Source of the DNA: Selaginella tamariscina
Taxonomy: Eukaryota > Streptophyta > Lycopodiopsida > Selaginellales > Selaginellaceae
Length of the DNA: 64,000 nt
Assembly (NCBI GenBank): GCA_003024785.1
Contig: PUQB01000124.1
Location: 372,001-436,000, forward strand
Reading direction: 5' to 3'
Shown piece after piece: positions 47,616 through 57,127 of the stretch. The translations under genes and the position numbers were made by a program. Below the pieces are notes generated by a model, which ran no database searches, had not been told where the DNA came from, and saw only the letters and a list, made by a program, of their open reading frames with translations. Positions within the stretch are counted from its first letter, which is position 1; every line of letters begins with the position of its first letter.

Positions 47616-48334
47616 TGTCAGAGTTTTAACCCAAAGGGCCAACACGTGGCAACACGTGGCAGGTGGCCATTCGGCGTCATCACCCTGTGTGAGCAACGCT
47701 AAGTTTCCCAGAACAACCCCAACGACCCCTAGGGTTAGACTCTAATGCCCAAGTGGACAGGAGACTTAGGGTTTAGCCTAAGTCTCCCTAGAGTGTCTGC
47801 CCCCAAAACCCTTGAGGGATAACCCTAGTTGACTTAGGGTCTTGCCCTAGAAGACCTAGACAGGCTCATGCCCTAACCCCCATCAAGGAGACGTGTGTTC
47901 CACACATACCCCTGGACAGAGCTAAGGCATCGTCACTTACCCCTTGAGGAATCACCCTCATCCGGGAGTACAACCCTTTAGGGCGACAAGGGGTACCCTG
48001 AACCACGACTAACCCCTAAGGGTTTGAGTGGCCAAGTATACCCTAGACCTAGGGCTAGTACTTAGTGAGGACACGAGTGTGCGCCGTAGGCGGACACGAG
48101 TGTTCTGCTAAGCAAACTCCCTAAGGCTAGGTTTGGGATAACCCTAAGCACATGACCTTGCGAGTGCCTCAGAGGCTCTGCTAACATGTTTAGGTTGTTC
48201 AACCCTTGAATTCCAAGGAGAACACTCCCCTAGCCAAGTGTGCAAAGCACACCTAGTTATGAGACTAACCTCCCTTGAGCGGATGCCCAAGGCTTAGCAC
48301 CCTAGTGCAAGCACAAGCATGTCTGTTTGTTTAA
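47616..48334 (-). repeat. Truncated LTR next to element B's primer-binding site
   Basis: Starts TGTCAGAGTTTTAACCC and matches the LTR end-part for about 720 bases, then stops within the GTCTGTTTGY phrase where a second LTR begins. Confidence 0.8.
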
Positions 48335-50103
48335 TGTCAGAGTTTTAACCTAAAGGGCCAACACGTGGCAACACGTGGCTGCCAGGTGGCCATTCGGCGT
48401 TATCACCATGTGTGAGCAACGCTAAGTTTCCTAGAACAACCCCAACGACCCCTAAGGTTAGACTCTAATGCCCAAGTGGACAGGAGACTTAGGGTTTATC
48501 TTAAGTCTCCCTAGAGTGTCTACCCCCAAAAACCCTTGAGGGATAACCCTAGTTGACTTAGGGTTTAGCCTAAGTCTCCCTAGAGTGTCTGCCCCCAAAA
48601 CCCTTGAGGGATAACCCTAGTTGACTTAGGGTTTTGCCCTAGAAGACCTAGACAGGCTCATGCCCTAACCCCCATCAAGGAGACGTGTGTTCCACACATA
48701 CCCCTAGACAGAGCTAAGGCATCGTCACTTACCCCTTGAGGAATCACCCTCATCCGGGAGTACAACCCCTTTAGGGCGACAAGGGTACCCTGAACCACGA
48801 CTAACCCTAAGGGTTTGAGTGGCCAAGTTATACCCTAGACCTAGGGCTATACTTAGTGAGGAAACGAGTGTGCGCCGTAGGCGGACACGAGTGTCTGCTA
48901 AGCAAACTCCCTAAGGCTAGGTTTGGGATAATCCTAAGCACATGACCTTGCGAGTGCCTTACGAAAGGGCTTCTGCTAATGAGCTTAGGTTGTTCAACCC
49001 CTGGATTCCAAGGAGAAGACTCCCCTAGCCAAGTGTGCCAAAGCACACCTAGTTATGAAACCTAACCTCCCTTAAGCGGATGCCCAAGGCTTAGCACCCT
49101 AGTGCAAGCACAAGCATGCCTGTTTGCTAGAGTATCCAACCCCTTAGCAACAAGCCCATGACATAACCCCAAAGGGCGTGCCTCGAGCGTTGTACCATGT
49201 GACGTTTAGCCTAGTGTCACATCTCCATGTGACACTGCCTTCCATGATGTGGGCTATCATGCCATAGCCCTTAGATTCAAGAGTTGCACCAAGTATCACA
49301 AACGTGGTTCCTAAATGCCAACTCTAGAACCCCTTAATGAACCCTCAAGAACCAGGTAACCTGAACCTGTCAAACAAGATCCCACGCCCACAGTTGTCAG
49401 GACACAGATGGCCTTACTTGGCCGTGAGTGCTACACCTAGCTTGACGTGGAGGAGAGGCTGGAGACAAGCCTCAACCTCTGCCTCTTGGAACGTGCATTC
49501 CGACAAGTCCTCCCATGCATGGATTCGCCAACGTTAAGGTAAGCACCCCGAAGGTGGGACGTACCCCTGGCATCTGGAAGTTAGGCGGCACAACAGAGGG
49601 TTGTGCCTTGATGACACAAGCTAGAGCTTGCACCGGGAGAAGAGTAACGAGCTCAGTCATGAACCCAGGAACCCTCACTCCTATATACTACTTTATTTAT
49701 GTGACAGAGGCCCACCCCCCTGTTTTCCTGTTTACATAAGGGCTAGCACTGAAATCTCATTCCTAGAGGGAACATACTTAGTGAGTTATCCATCGAGCCC
49801 TAAACCCTAACCTGTCAAACCTGGGGGTATTTCTAAGCATATCCGACATGCCAAACTCACCGGAACTAGCCATTAATCCAACTGGGACACAGAAAAACCA
49901 AGGTAAGAGTTTTCAAGATGAAAGTGCTAGCTTCGCCCAGAGTTTCTTGCAATACCTAATGACACCCGGTCAGACCATCACTAGATATCCAAGTGCACTA
50001 AGCGGGCCTGTTTCTTCTACACCTAGGCTTATCAACATAGTACAGTAGGTAACAACAGTCAACGTCCAAAGTAAAGGGTTGAGTCATAGTAAAAATTATG
50101 ACA
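48335..50103 (-). repeat. Full-length LTR at the right end of element B
   Basis: TGTCAGAGTTTTAACCT to ATTATGACA. Contains a local duplication of about 65 bases near 48490-48640 (CCCTTGAGGGATAACCCTAG occurs twice). Confidence 0.8.
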
Positions 50104-51569
50104 TGACCTAACCCTAGGGTTGCCCTAACCCATGCCTTAAAACCCCCACCCCTTGGGTAGGGTTTAGGGGTAGGAGTAAGGGTGAGTTATAGGCTCATAT
50201 CGCTAATTTATCTAAGGGCTAGAATTTAGTGCCAGCCCACTAACACAAACAGGAAAAGAGGGGGGGGGGGGGGGGTCCGTCACATAAATAAGGTAAAGTA
50301 TACGTAGGAGAGCTCCTGGGTTCATAACTGAGTTCGTTGCTCTTCTGCCGGTGCAAGCTTTAGCTTGTGTCGTTAAGGTACAACCCTTTATTGCCGCCTT
50401 AACTTCCAGATGCCAGGGTACGTCCCACCTTTGGGGTAGCTTACCCTTAACGTTGGCGAATCCATGCATGGGAGTCTTGTCGGAATGCACATTCCAAGAG
50501 GCAGAGTTGAGGTTGTCTCCAGCCTCCTCCTCCACATCAAGCTAGGTGTAGCACTCACAGCCAAGCAAGGCACATCCGTGTCCTTGTCCAACTGTGGGCG
50601 TGGGATCTTGTTTGACAGTTCATGTTACCTGGTTTTTTGAGGTTCATTGAGGGGTTCTAGAGTTGCATTTAGGAACCACGTTTGTGGTACTTGGTGCAAC
50701 TCTTGAATCTAAGGGCTATGCATGATAGCCTACATCATGGAAGGCAGTGTCACATGGAGTGACACTGGGCTAAACGTCACATGTACAACGCCCAAGGCAC
50801 GCCCTTTGGGTTATGTCATGGGCTTGTCGCTAAAGGGTTGGATACTCTAGCAAACAGCATGCTTGTGCTTGCACTAGGGTGTTAAGCCTTGGGCATCCGC
50901 TCAAGGGAGTTAGGTCTCATAACTAGGTGTGCTTTGGCACACTTGGCTAGGGGAGTGTTCTCCTTGGAATCCAGGGTTGAACAACCTAAGCTCATTAGCA
51001 GAAGCCCTTTCGTAAGGCACTCGCAAGGTCATGTGCTTAGGGTTATCCCAAACCTAGCCTTAGGGAGTTTGCTTAGAAGAAACACTCGTGTCCGCCTACG
51101 GCGCACACTCGTGTCCTCACTAAGTACTAGCCCTAGGTCTAGGGTATAACTGGCCACTCAAACCCTTAGGGGTTAGTCGTGGTTCATGGTACCCCTTGTC
51201 GCCCTAAAGGGGTTGTACTCCCGGATGAGGGTGATTCCTCAAGGGTAAGTGACGATGCCTTAGCTCTATCTAGGGTATGTGTGGAACACACGTCTCCTTG
51301 ATGGGGGTTAGGCATGAGCCTGTCTAGGTCTTCTAGGGCAAGACCCTAAGTCAACTAGGTTATCCCTCAAGGGTTTTGGGGCAGACACTCTAGGGAGGAA
51401 CTTAGGCTAAACCCTAAGTCTCCTGTCCACTTGGGCATTAGAGTCTAACCTTAGGGGTCATTGGGGTTGTTCTGGGAAACTTAGCATTGCTCACACAGGG
51501 TGATAACACCGAAGCCACATGGCAGCCACGTGTTGCCATGTGTTGGCCCTTTGGGTTAAAACTCTGACA
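50104..51569 (+). repeat. Continuation of element A's 3' LTR
   Basis: Resumes at TGACCTAACCCTAGGG exactly where 42165 leaves off and ends TCTGACA at 51569. Holds a G run of about 16 at 50260-50275, the longest among the LTR copies here. Confidence 0.8.
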
Positions 51570-51574
51570 TTACT

Positions 51575-52586
51575 AGTTGGATCTCCACGGGCTTGGGTTG
51601 CCCCTTTGCTGGAACGTGATGATCATTAATGGAAGACTTTGAAGGTTTCGTGGCTGCCTTTGAAGCTTGCTTTGGAGATCCCGATAAGTACTGTTCCCAT
51701 GCACGAAGTTACGAAAGCTCACACAAGGATCTCGACCAGCTTCGTTTATGCATCCGAATTTCAGCAACTTTGCACGAACATTCCATGGGACGAGACTGCA
51801 TTGATTGAACACTTCCGTTTTGGGTTGAGGGATGATGTGAAGGACCTTCTCCTTTCGTTACCGGATGCCCAAACATTAGCGGAGATCATGCAACAGGCCG
51901 TTCGCTGCGACAACGCTTGTTCGAGCGTCGTCAGGAAAAATCCCGTCAGCAGTTCCTGCAAACCAATCCTGCAGCTGTGGTACATACTTCTGCGACACCT
52001 TCTGGAGTAGTTCCTATGGAGGTTGAGAAATACAAGCGTGGCCCACTTTCCGCTGCTGAGAAGCAACGTCGCCGCAGTGAGAATCTATGTTTGTATTGTG
52101 GTGAAGCAGGACACAAGGCGGCGGAATGTCCTATTAAAGCCAGGAAGTTCAAGACGCGTGAAGTTGAAGCTGAAGTTCAGTCGGAAAACTTCAATGTTCA
52201 CTTCGTTTAGGAGCCACGAAGTTGGACGTAGGTGCAGGCTCCATTGGTGCTGCTCATACCATTCCATCACTCAAGTTTCCTACACATTCATCAATAATCG
52301 AGAGCTCAAGGAGTTTGCCCTGTTAGACACTGGTGCAAATGCATGCTTCATGGATGACACTTTTGCAACTCAACATGGCATTCCGATGGTGAAGTTGAAG
52401 CGTGCAGTTCCTGTAGAGGTGGCCGATGGTCGTCTGATTGCTTCTGGCGCAGTTACCCATGCTACCAAACCTCTCTCTTGCAGTCATGGCGCATTCAACT
52501 GTTCAATTTCCTTCAACTTGATCAAGACTCGGTCGACTCCCATCATTTTGGGCATGCCATGGTCCTCAGATCAACTGGAGGTCTAG
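51575..52586 (+). other. Element C gag end and protease region
   Basis: Carries a CCHC zinc knuckle ([14 protein letters not shown], 52088-52129), the nucleocapsid mark of gag, and an aspartic protease with LLDTGAN (D-T-G at 52326-52334). The order gag then protease is as in Ty3/gypsy. Fossil: broken, with a few breaks; not reconstructed here. Confidence 0.8.
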
Positions 52587-52638
52587 GACGTTCACGTTTT
52601 CCTCTCCGGCAACCAGGACCAATCCTGTACCTTCCTGT

Positions 52639-55600
52639 GTGCAGAATACATCCTTAGTGTCTGAGGCAGTACAAGCTACAGGATTGACCGTGCCTGTTCC
52701 TGTATCAGTGTTGAAGACTCCTCCTCGACAGGATCCACCTCCTATTGGTTCGTCAGCACACTCACAAGTTCTCCTCACTCCTGTGCATCCACGGACTTCT
52801 GTACAGGATTCTTCCAATCCTGTACACTTGTCAACATCCACACATGTTTCTCCCAATCCTGCCTCTTTTCATTACTCTTCTTCTGTTCCACCCCCCAAGA
52901 TCCTTCCTCTTTTTCAATCACAGCTCCCTCCTTCTCCTCTTCGAGTTCTTACCACTACCATGCATGAACTTGCCACTGATCCTGCTCCTTTTCATCTTTT
53001 TGCCTTCCAAGTAACTCCTACGTCCTCTTCTACCTTTCCTGTATCTGATTCCCCTGTTTTTCAATCTCCTTCTCCTGTTCCTTCTTCTCCTCCTTCTTCC
53101 CTGCCATCCAAGTATCACTCCTTTCAGAACGTTTTTGACAAGCACAAGGCTGCAGTTCTTCCTGTTCACAGGTCCTACGACTGTCCTATCGATCTTGTGG
53201 AAGGAAAGACTCCACCGTTCGGACCGATTTATGCACTGTCACCTACAGAATTGGAGGTTCTTCGTCAGTACATCGAGGAAAACTTGGCATCCGGCTTCAT
53301 TCGTCACTCAAAGTCCCCTGCAGGAGCACCTATCTTCTTTGTCAAGAAGAAAGATGGGAGTTTACGTTTGGTTGTGGACTACAGAGGTTTGAATCAAGTC
53401 ACCATTCGGAACCGGTACCCGTTGCCATTGATCCCGGAACTTCTCGATCGGCTGCAAGGAGCAAAAGTGTTCACGAAGATTGACTTACGAGGGGCTTACA
53501 ATCTTGTACGGATTCGTCCAGGCGATGAGTGGAAGACTGCCTTTCGTACAAGGTATGGACACTTCGAGTATACGGTGATGCCTTTCGGACTTACCAATGC
53601 CCCAGCCGTGTTCCAACACATGGTGAACGACATCTTTCGTGACTTCTTGGACCAGTTTGTGGTAATCTACCTCGATGACATTTTGATTTTCTCCAAGGAC
53701 CAGGCGGCTCATGACAAGCATGTACGACTAGTCTTACAGAGGCTTCGCGAGCATGGCCTGTATGCGAAGTTGGAGAAGTGTTTCTTCGACAGGGATACTG
53801 TAGAGTTCTTGGGCTACATCGTCTCTCCTGCTGGCGTTTCCATGGACATGCACAAGGTGAAGACTATCGCGGAGTGGGAGAGGCCCAAGTCTGTACGAGA
53901 TGTACAATGTTTCCTTGGCTTTGCAAACTTCTACAGGCGTTTCATACAGGACTTCTCCAAGCGTGTACTTCCACTCACGGAACTCACCAAGCGCACAGGA
54001 GTGTTCTCTTGGTCCGACAAGGCAGAACATGCATTCACAACACTCAAGAACATCTTCACGACAGCTCCGATTTTAGCACATCCTGATCCTTCTCGTCCCT
54101 TCTTCGTTGAAGCAGATGCCTCGGATTTTGCAGTAGGATCTGTTCTATCACAAGTTGGAGAAGATAAGTTGCTTCATCCTGTAGCTTTTCACTCTCGTAA
54201 GTTCCTTTCGGCGGAGATCAATTACGAGATTCATGACAAGGAACTCAAGGCCATTGTGGATTCGTTCGAGGAGTGGCGGCATTTCCTGGAAGGTGCTGCG
54301 CATCCTGTACAAGTTCTTACGGATCACAAGAACCTGGAGTATTTTCAAACGGCTCGAGTTCTCAGTCGGCGACAGGCTAGGTGGGCGGAGTTCCTATCAC
54401 GTTTTGATTTCGTCATCATCTACAGGCCTGGTTTTCGAAATGGCAAGGCGGATGCATTGTCTAGGCGCTCTTACCTTGCACCGACCCCGGGCGATCCTGC
54501 ATATGACTGTCAAAAGCAAGTGTTGTTGGGTCCTGATCGACTTCGGCTTGCAGCACTACAAGTTCATCAGGCTCCAGCAGATTCCACACTCCTACAGGAC
54601 ATCCGTTTGCAGTTGGCTACAGACGACTTGGCAAGGAATGTGTTTTCACACATTAGTCCTGACATCGCAAGTTCCTCTTCCTCCAGTTCCCGTACAGACT
54701 ACAAGTTGTTTACCATACAGGACGGACTCCTGTATCGGGAAGGTCTCCTGTATGTTCCTGTTGGTGTTTGCAGGACTCGTGTGGTACAGGATTGTCATGA
54801 TACCCCGGCTACAGGACATTTTGGTGTGGCCAAGACAGTTGAGTTGGTGACTCGCAACTATTGGTGGCCTGGGTTGCGAGGTTTTGTGGACAAGTTTGTA
54901 CGGAGTTGTGACACCTGCAATAGGTCGAAGATGCCTCGTCACGCGCCCTCTGGTCTTCTTCGTCCTCTTCCTGTTCCTTCTGCTCCTTGGAGATCCATTT
55001 CTATGGATTTCCTCACAGATCTTCCTCCTTCTCGTGGATTTGATGCAGTTCTTGTCGTGGTTGACCGTTTCACCAAACAAGCTCATTTCCTACCATGTCA
55101 CAAGACTGCTACAGGCCAGACAACTGCTGAGTTGGTGATCCGCGAAGTATTCCGACATCATGGTCTTCCTGAGAGCATTGTTTCTGATCGAGGCCCACAA
55201 TTCATGTCCAAGTTTTGGCGAGAACTTCTCCGGAGTCTACAGGTTAAAGCGGACCTTTCTTCAGGATACCATCCACAAACTGATGGGCAGTCAGAACGCA
55301 CGATTCAGACCTTGGAGCAATATCTTCGCTGCTTCATCAGTTACCAACAGGACAACTGGTTGGACCTTCTTCCAATGGCGGAGTTTGCCTACAACAACTC
55401 CGTTCACGCATCTTACAGGCAGACACCTTTCTTTGCTCTTACAGGCTACCATCCACGTTTTGACTTTGCTCCTCCTGCTTCTCCTTCTTTGCTCCTGCAG
55501 TACAGGATCGTCTCCAGCATCTTCGTCAGGTACATGAGGATCTCCGGGTTCATCTTCAGCAGGCACAGGAACGGTACAAGCATTATGCTGATGCTCATCG

Positions 55601-55737
55601 TCAACCGGCACCTACATACAAGATTGGTGATCTCGTGTGGCTTCTTCGTCGGCATATTCGCACCAACAGGCCTTCTTCTAAGTTGGATTTTCAACGATTG
55701 GGCCCTTACAGGATTGCGGCTGAGGTCAATCCTGTAG
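52639..55737 (+). CDS. Element C pol core: reverse transcriptase, RNase H, integrase
   Basis: A 1032-codon open stretch. It begins with a proline/serine-rich linker, then the reverse transcriptase with GAYNLVRI, MPFGLTNAPAVFQ and the catalytic YLDD (53668-53679). RNase H follows (EADASDFAVG, LTDHKNLEYF), then the integrase HHCC zinc finger (GHFGVAKT to CDTCNR) and the DDE core (SMDFLTDLPP, VSDRGPQF). Domain order is that of Ty3/gypsy. It belongs to a fossil element whose gag is disrupted, so it cannot act as a complete unit from this locus. Confidence 0.9.
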   Translation: MQNTSLVSEAVQATGLTVPVPVSVLKTPPRQDPPPIGSSAHSQVLLTPVHPRTSVQDSSNPVHLSTSTHVSPNPASFHYSSSVPPPKILPLFQSQLPPSPLRVLTTTMHELATDPAPFHLFAFQVTPTSSSTFPVSDSPVFQSPSPVPSSPPSSLPSKYHSFQNVFDKHKAAVLPVHRSYDCPIDLVEGKTPPFGPIYALSPTELEVLRQYIEENLASGFIRHSKSPAGAPIFFVKKKDGSLRLVVDYRGLNQVTIRNRYPLPLIPELLDRLQGAKVFTKIDLRGAYNLVRIRPGDEWKTAFRTRYGHFEYTVMPFGLTNAPAVFQHMVNDIFRDFLDQFVVIYLDDILIFSKDQAAHDKHVRLVLQRLREHGLYAKLEKCFFDRDTVEFLGYIVSPAGVSMDMHKVKTIAEWERPKSVRDVQCFLGFANFYRRFIQDFSKRVLPLTELTKRTGVFSWSDKAEHAFTTLKNIFTTAPILAHPDPSRPFFVEADASDFAVGSVLSQVGEDKLLHPVAFHSRKFLSAEINYEIHDKELKAIVDSFEEWRHFLEGAAHPVQVLTDHKNLEYFQTARVLSRRQARWAEFLSRFDFVIIYRPGFRNGKADALSRRSYLAPTPGDPAYDCQKQVLLGPDRLRLAALQVHQAPADSTLLQDIRLQLATDDLARNVFSHISPDIASSSSSSSRTDYKLFTIQDGLLYREGLLYVPVGVCRTRVVQDCHDTPATGHFGVAKTVELVTRNYWWPGLRGFVDKFVRSCDTCNRSKMPRHAPSGLLRPLPVPSAPWRSISMDFLTDLPPSRGFDAVLVVVDRFTKQAHFLPCHKTATGQTTAELVIREVFRHHGLPESIVSDRGPQFMSKFWRELLRSLQVKADLSSGYHPQTDGQSERTIQTLEQYLRCFISYQQDNWLDLLPMAEFAYNNSVHASYRQTPFFALTGYHPRFDFAPPASPSLLLQYRIVSSIFVRYMRISGFIFSRHRNGTSIMLMLIVNRHLHTRLVISCGFFVGIFAPTGLLLSWIFNDWALTGLRLRSIL

Positions 55738-56084
55738 CTTTCCGACTCGAGTTACCATCTACGGTGAAACTTCATCCTGTGTTTCACACTTCTTTGTTGG
55801 AGCCGTATCATCCTTCTTCTCTTCTTGGTCGTGCTTCTTCTCCTCCCCCTCCTGTGGTCATTGACGGTGAACCTGAGTATGAAGTTGCAGCCATCCTTGA
55901 TTCTCGTCTTCATCGCCGCCAACTTCAATACTTGGTGGATTGGAAAGGTTATTTGCCTACCGATCGCACTTGGGAACCTGCATCCAACTTACTCCATGCT
56001 TCTTCCAAAGTTGCTGCTTTCCATCGGCGTTATCCTGCTAAACCAGGTCCCAAGACTCGTGGAACTCGTCCTTAGAGGAGGTGC
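55635..56084 (+). other. Element C integrase C-terminus and chromodomain
   Basis: Reads GPYRIAAEVNPVAFRLELP (integrase C-terminal beta barrel, GPY/F type). A chromodomain then spans about 55875-56000 (YEVAAILDSR, QYLVDWKGYLPTDRTWEP). Chromodomains direct chromovirus integration to marked chromatin in known family members. Fossil part. Confidence 0.85.
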
Positions 56085-56531
56085 TGTCACGACCGGATAC
56101 AGGATACGAGTTACAGGATATGCCTATAGGATATACTTACAGGATATGCTGCAGGATATTCCTACAGGATATGCCTATAGGATATACCTACAGGATATGC
56201 CTGCAGGATATTCCTATAGGATATACCTACAGGATTCTATAGGATATACCTACAGATTCCTACAGGATATGCCTATAGGATATACTATAGGATATGCCTA
56301 AAGGATAAGGGTCACTATTTTTAGCTCATGACCATATTAGACTTCATGACCAGATTAGCTTGGAGTTGTGAGTATAAAAGCTTCGACCTAATTATTGTAA
56401 TCAGTTACTATCAACACCAGTCATTCTACGATTATTCTTGTCTTGTTCCTTGTTCTTCTTGTTCCTTGCTCTTGCCTTGTTCTTGAGTCAAGCCTTCTTG
56501 TTGTTATCTTGCTTTAGGTCGTGGCTTGACA
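56085..56531 (+). repeat. 3' LTR of element C with expanded tandem repeats
   Basis: 447 bases against 296 for the 5' LTR. The excess is in 56095-56305, an array of 12- to 26-base variants of TACAGGATATGCCTATAGGA. The remainder, including GAGTATAAAAGCTTCGACC, matches the 5' LTR closely. Confidence 0.8.
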
Positions 56532-56800
56532 AGTATTATGTTAATGAGAGACAAACTATTAGAAATTTTCAAGTTGGTGATGAGGTTTTCCTTAAAGTTC
56601 ATAGTGATTGTTCCAATTTAAAAGTTGGTCAATGCACCAAGTTATCCCCTCCATAATGTGGGCCTTGGACAATTCTTGAGCCCATTGGAGACGTGGCTTA
56701 TATTTACCAGCCAATATTAGGGTGCACTGTGAATAGGCTTAAGAGGTGTCTACATCGTGGTGTAATATAGTCAAAGGGATGGTGCAGCTCCAGAGAAGGC
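56532..56800 (+). mobile_element. Ty3/gypsy integrase C-terminal fragment, different element
   Basis: Encodes phrases such as FQVGDEVFLKV, KLSPP and GPWTILEPIGDVAY, the GPY/F-type end of a Ty3/gypsy integrase. It is not a copy of element C. A small fossil fragment, into or beside which C inserted. Confidence 0.6.
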
Positions 56801-57127
56801 TCTGCTTGAACATACATTATTGCTCAGCAAAGTAGGCAAACTAGAAACTCTTCTTTTGGGAGTTTTTAGTAGCATAGTGTAGGGTTTCAAGGGTGGCGGA
56901 TCTAAGGGTGACCTTGGATGCACAGCGGAGTACTACTAGGCGCAACTCGGGGTGCTTGGCACTGATTGGGTGGTGAGTAGCAGTACATACAGGAGTGGTA
57001 TGAAATTACCAATGGGGTTAATAATGTGAGTTCCCTGCATGTTAATGTTCTACCACCTAGAACTCTTCTTTCAAGATACCAAGTATTCTGTATATTCTAT
57101 TAAAATATCCTAGCCGAGTACCTGGCC

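Larger units (their letters stand above)
42166..50103 (-). mobile_element. Element B: second LARD-like copy, inverted, nested in A's 3' LTR
   Basis: Same family as A, opposite orientation. Left LTR 42166-43850, internal 43851-47615, right LTR sequence 47616-50103. Flanking 5-bp duplication TGACC (42161-42165 and 50104-50108) shows insertion into A's 3' LTR at GTTGACCTAACC. The right side is longer than one LTR: a truncated LTR (47616-48334) is followed by a full one (48335-50103), suggesting later recombination. The internal region is non-coding. Fossil; the youngest event in the nest by position. Confidence 0.85.
36347..51569 (+). mobile_element. Element A: non-coding LTR retrotransposon (LARD-like), host of element B
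   Basis: 5' LTR 36347-38099, primer-binding site at 38102, internal region to 41875, and 3' LTR in two parts (41876-42165 and 50104-51569) split by element B. The 5-bp target duplication TTACT is intact (36342-36346 and 51570-51574). The internal 3.8 kb holds no gag or pol, so it fits the large retrotransposon derivative class and would need another element's proteins. The two LTRs look only a few percent different by eye, so it is fairly young. Fossil, split by B. Confidence 0.85.
35616..56531 (+). mobile_element. Element C: chromodomain Ty3/gypsy LTR retrotransposon (chromovirus), interrupted
   Basis: LTRs at 35616-35911 and 56085-56531 begin TGTCACGACCGGATA and end at GGTCGTGGCTTGAYA. Between them lie gag, protease, reverse transcriptase, RNase H, integrase and a chromodomain. 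It is a fossil. Its gag region is split by element A (36347-51569), and the rest shows a few further breaks, though the pol core is largely open. Both LTRs are clearly alike apart from tandem-repeat length, so the insertion is not ancient, but it predates A and B. No convincing primer-binding site or target duplication was seen. Confidence 0.85.
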
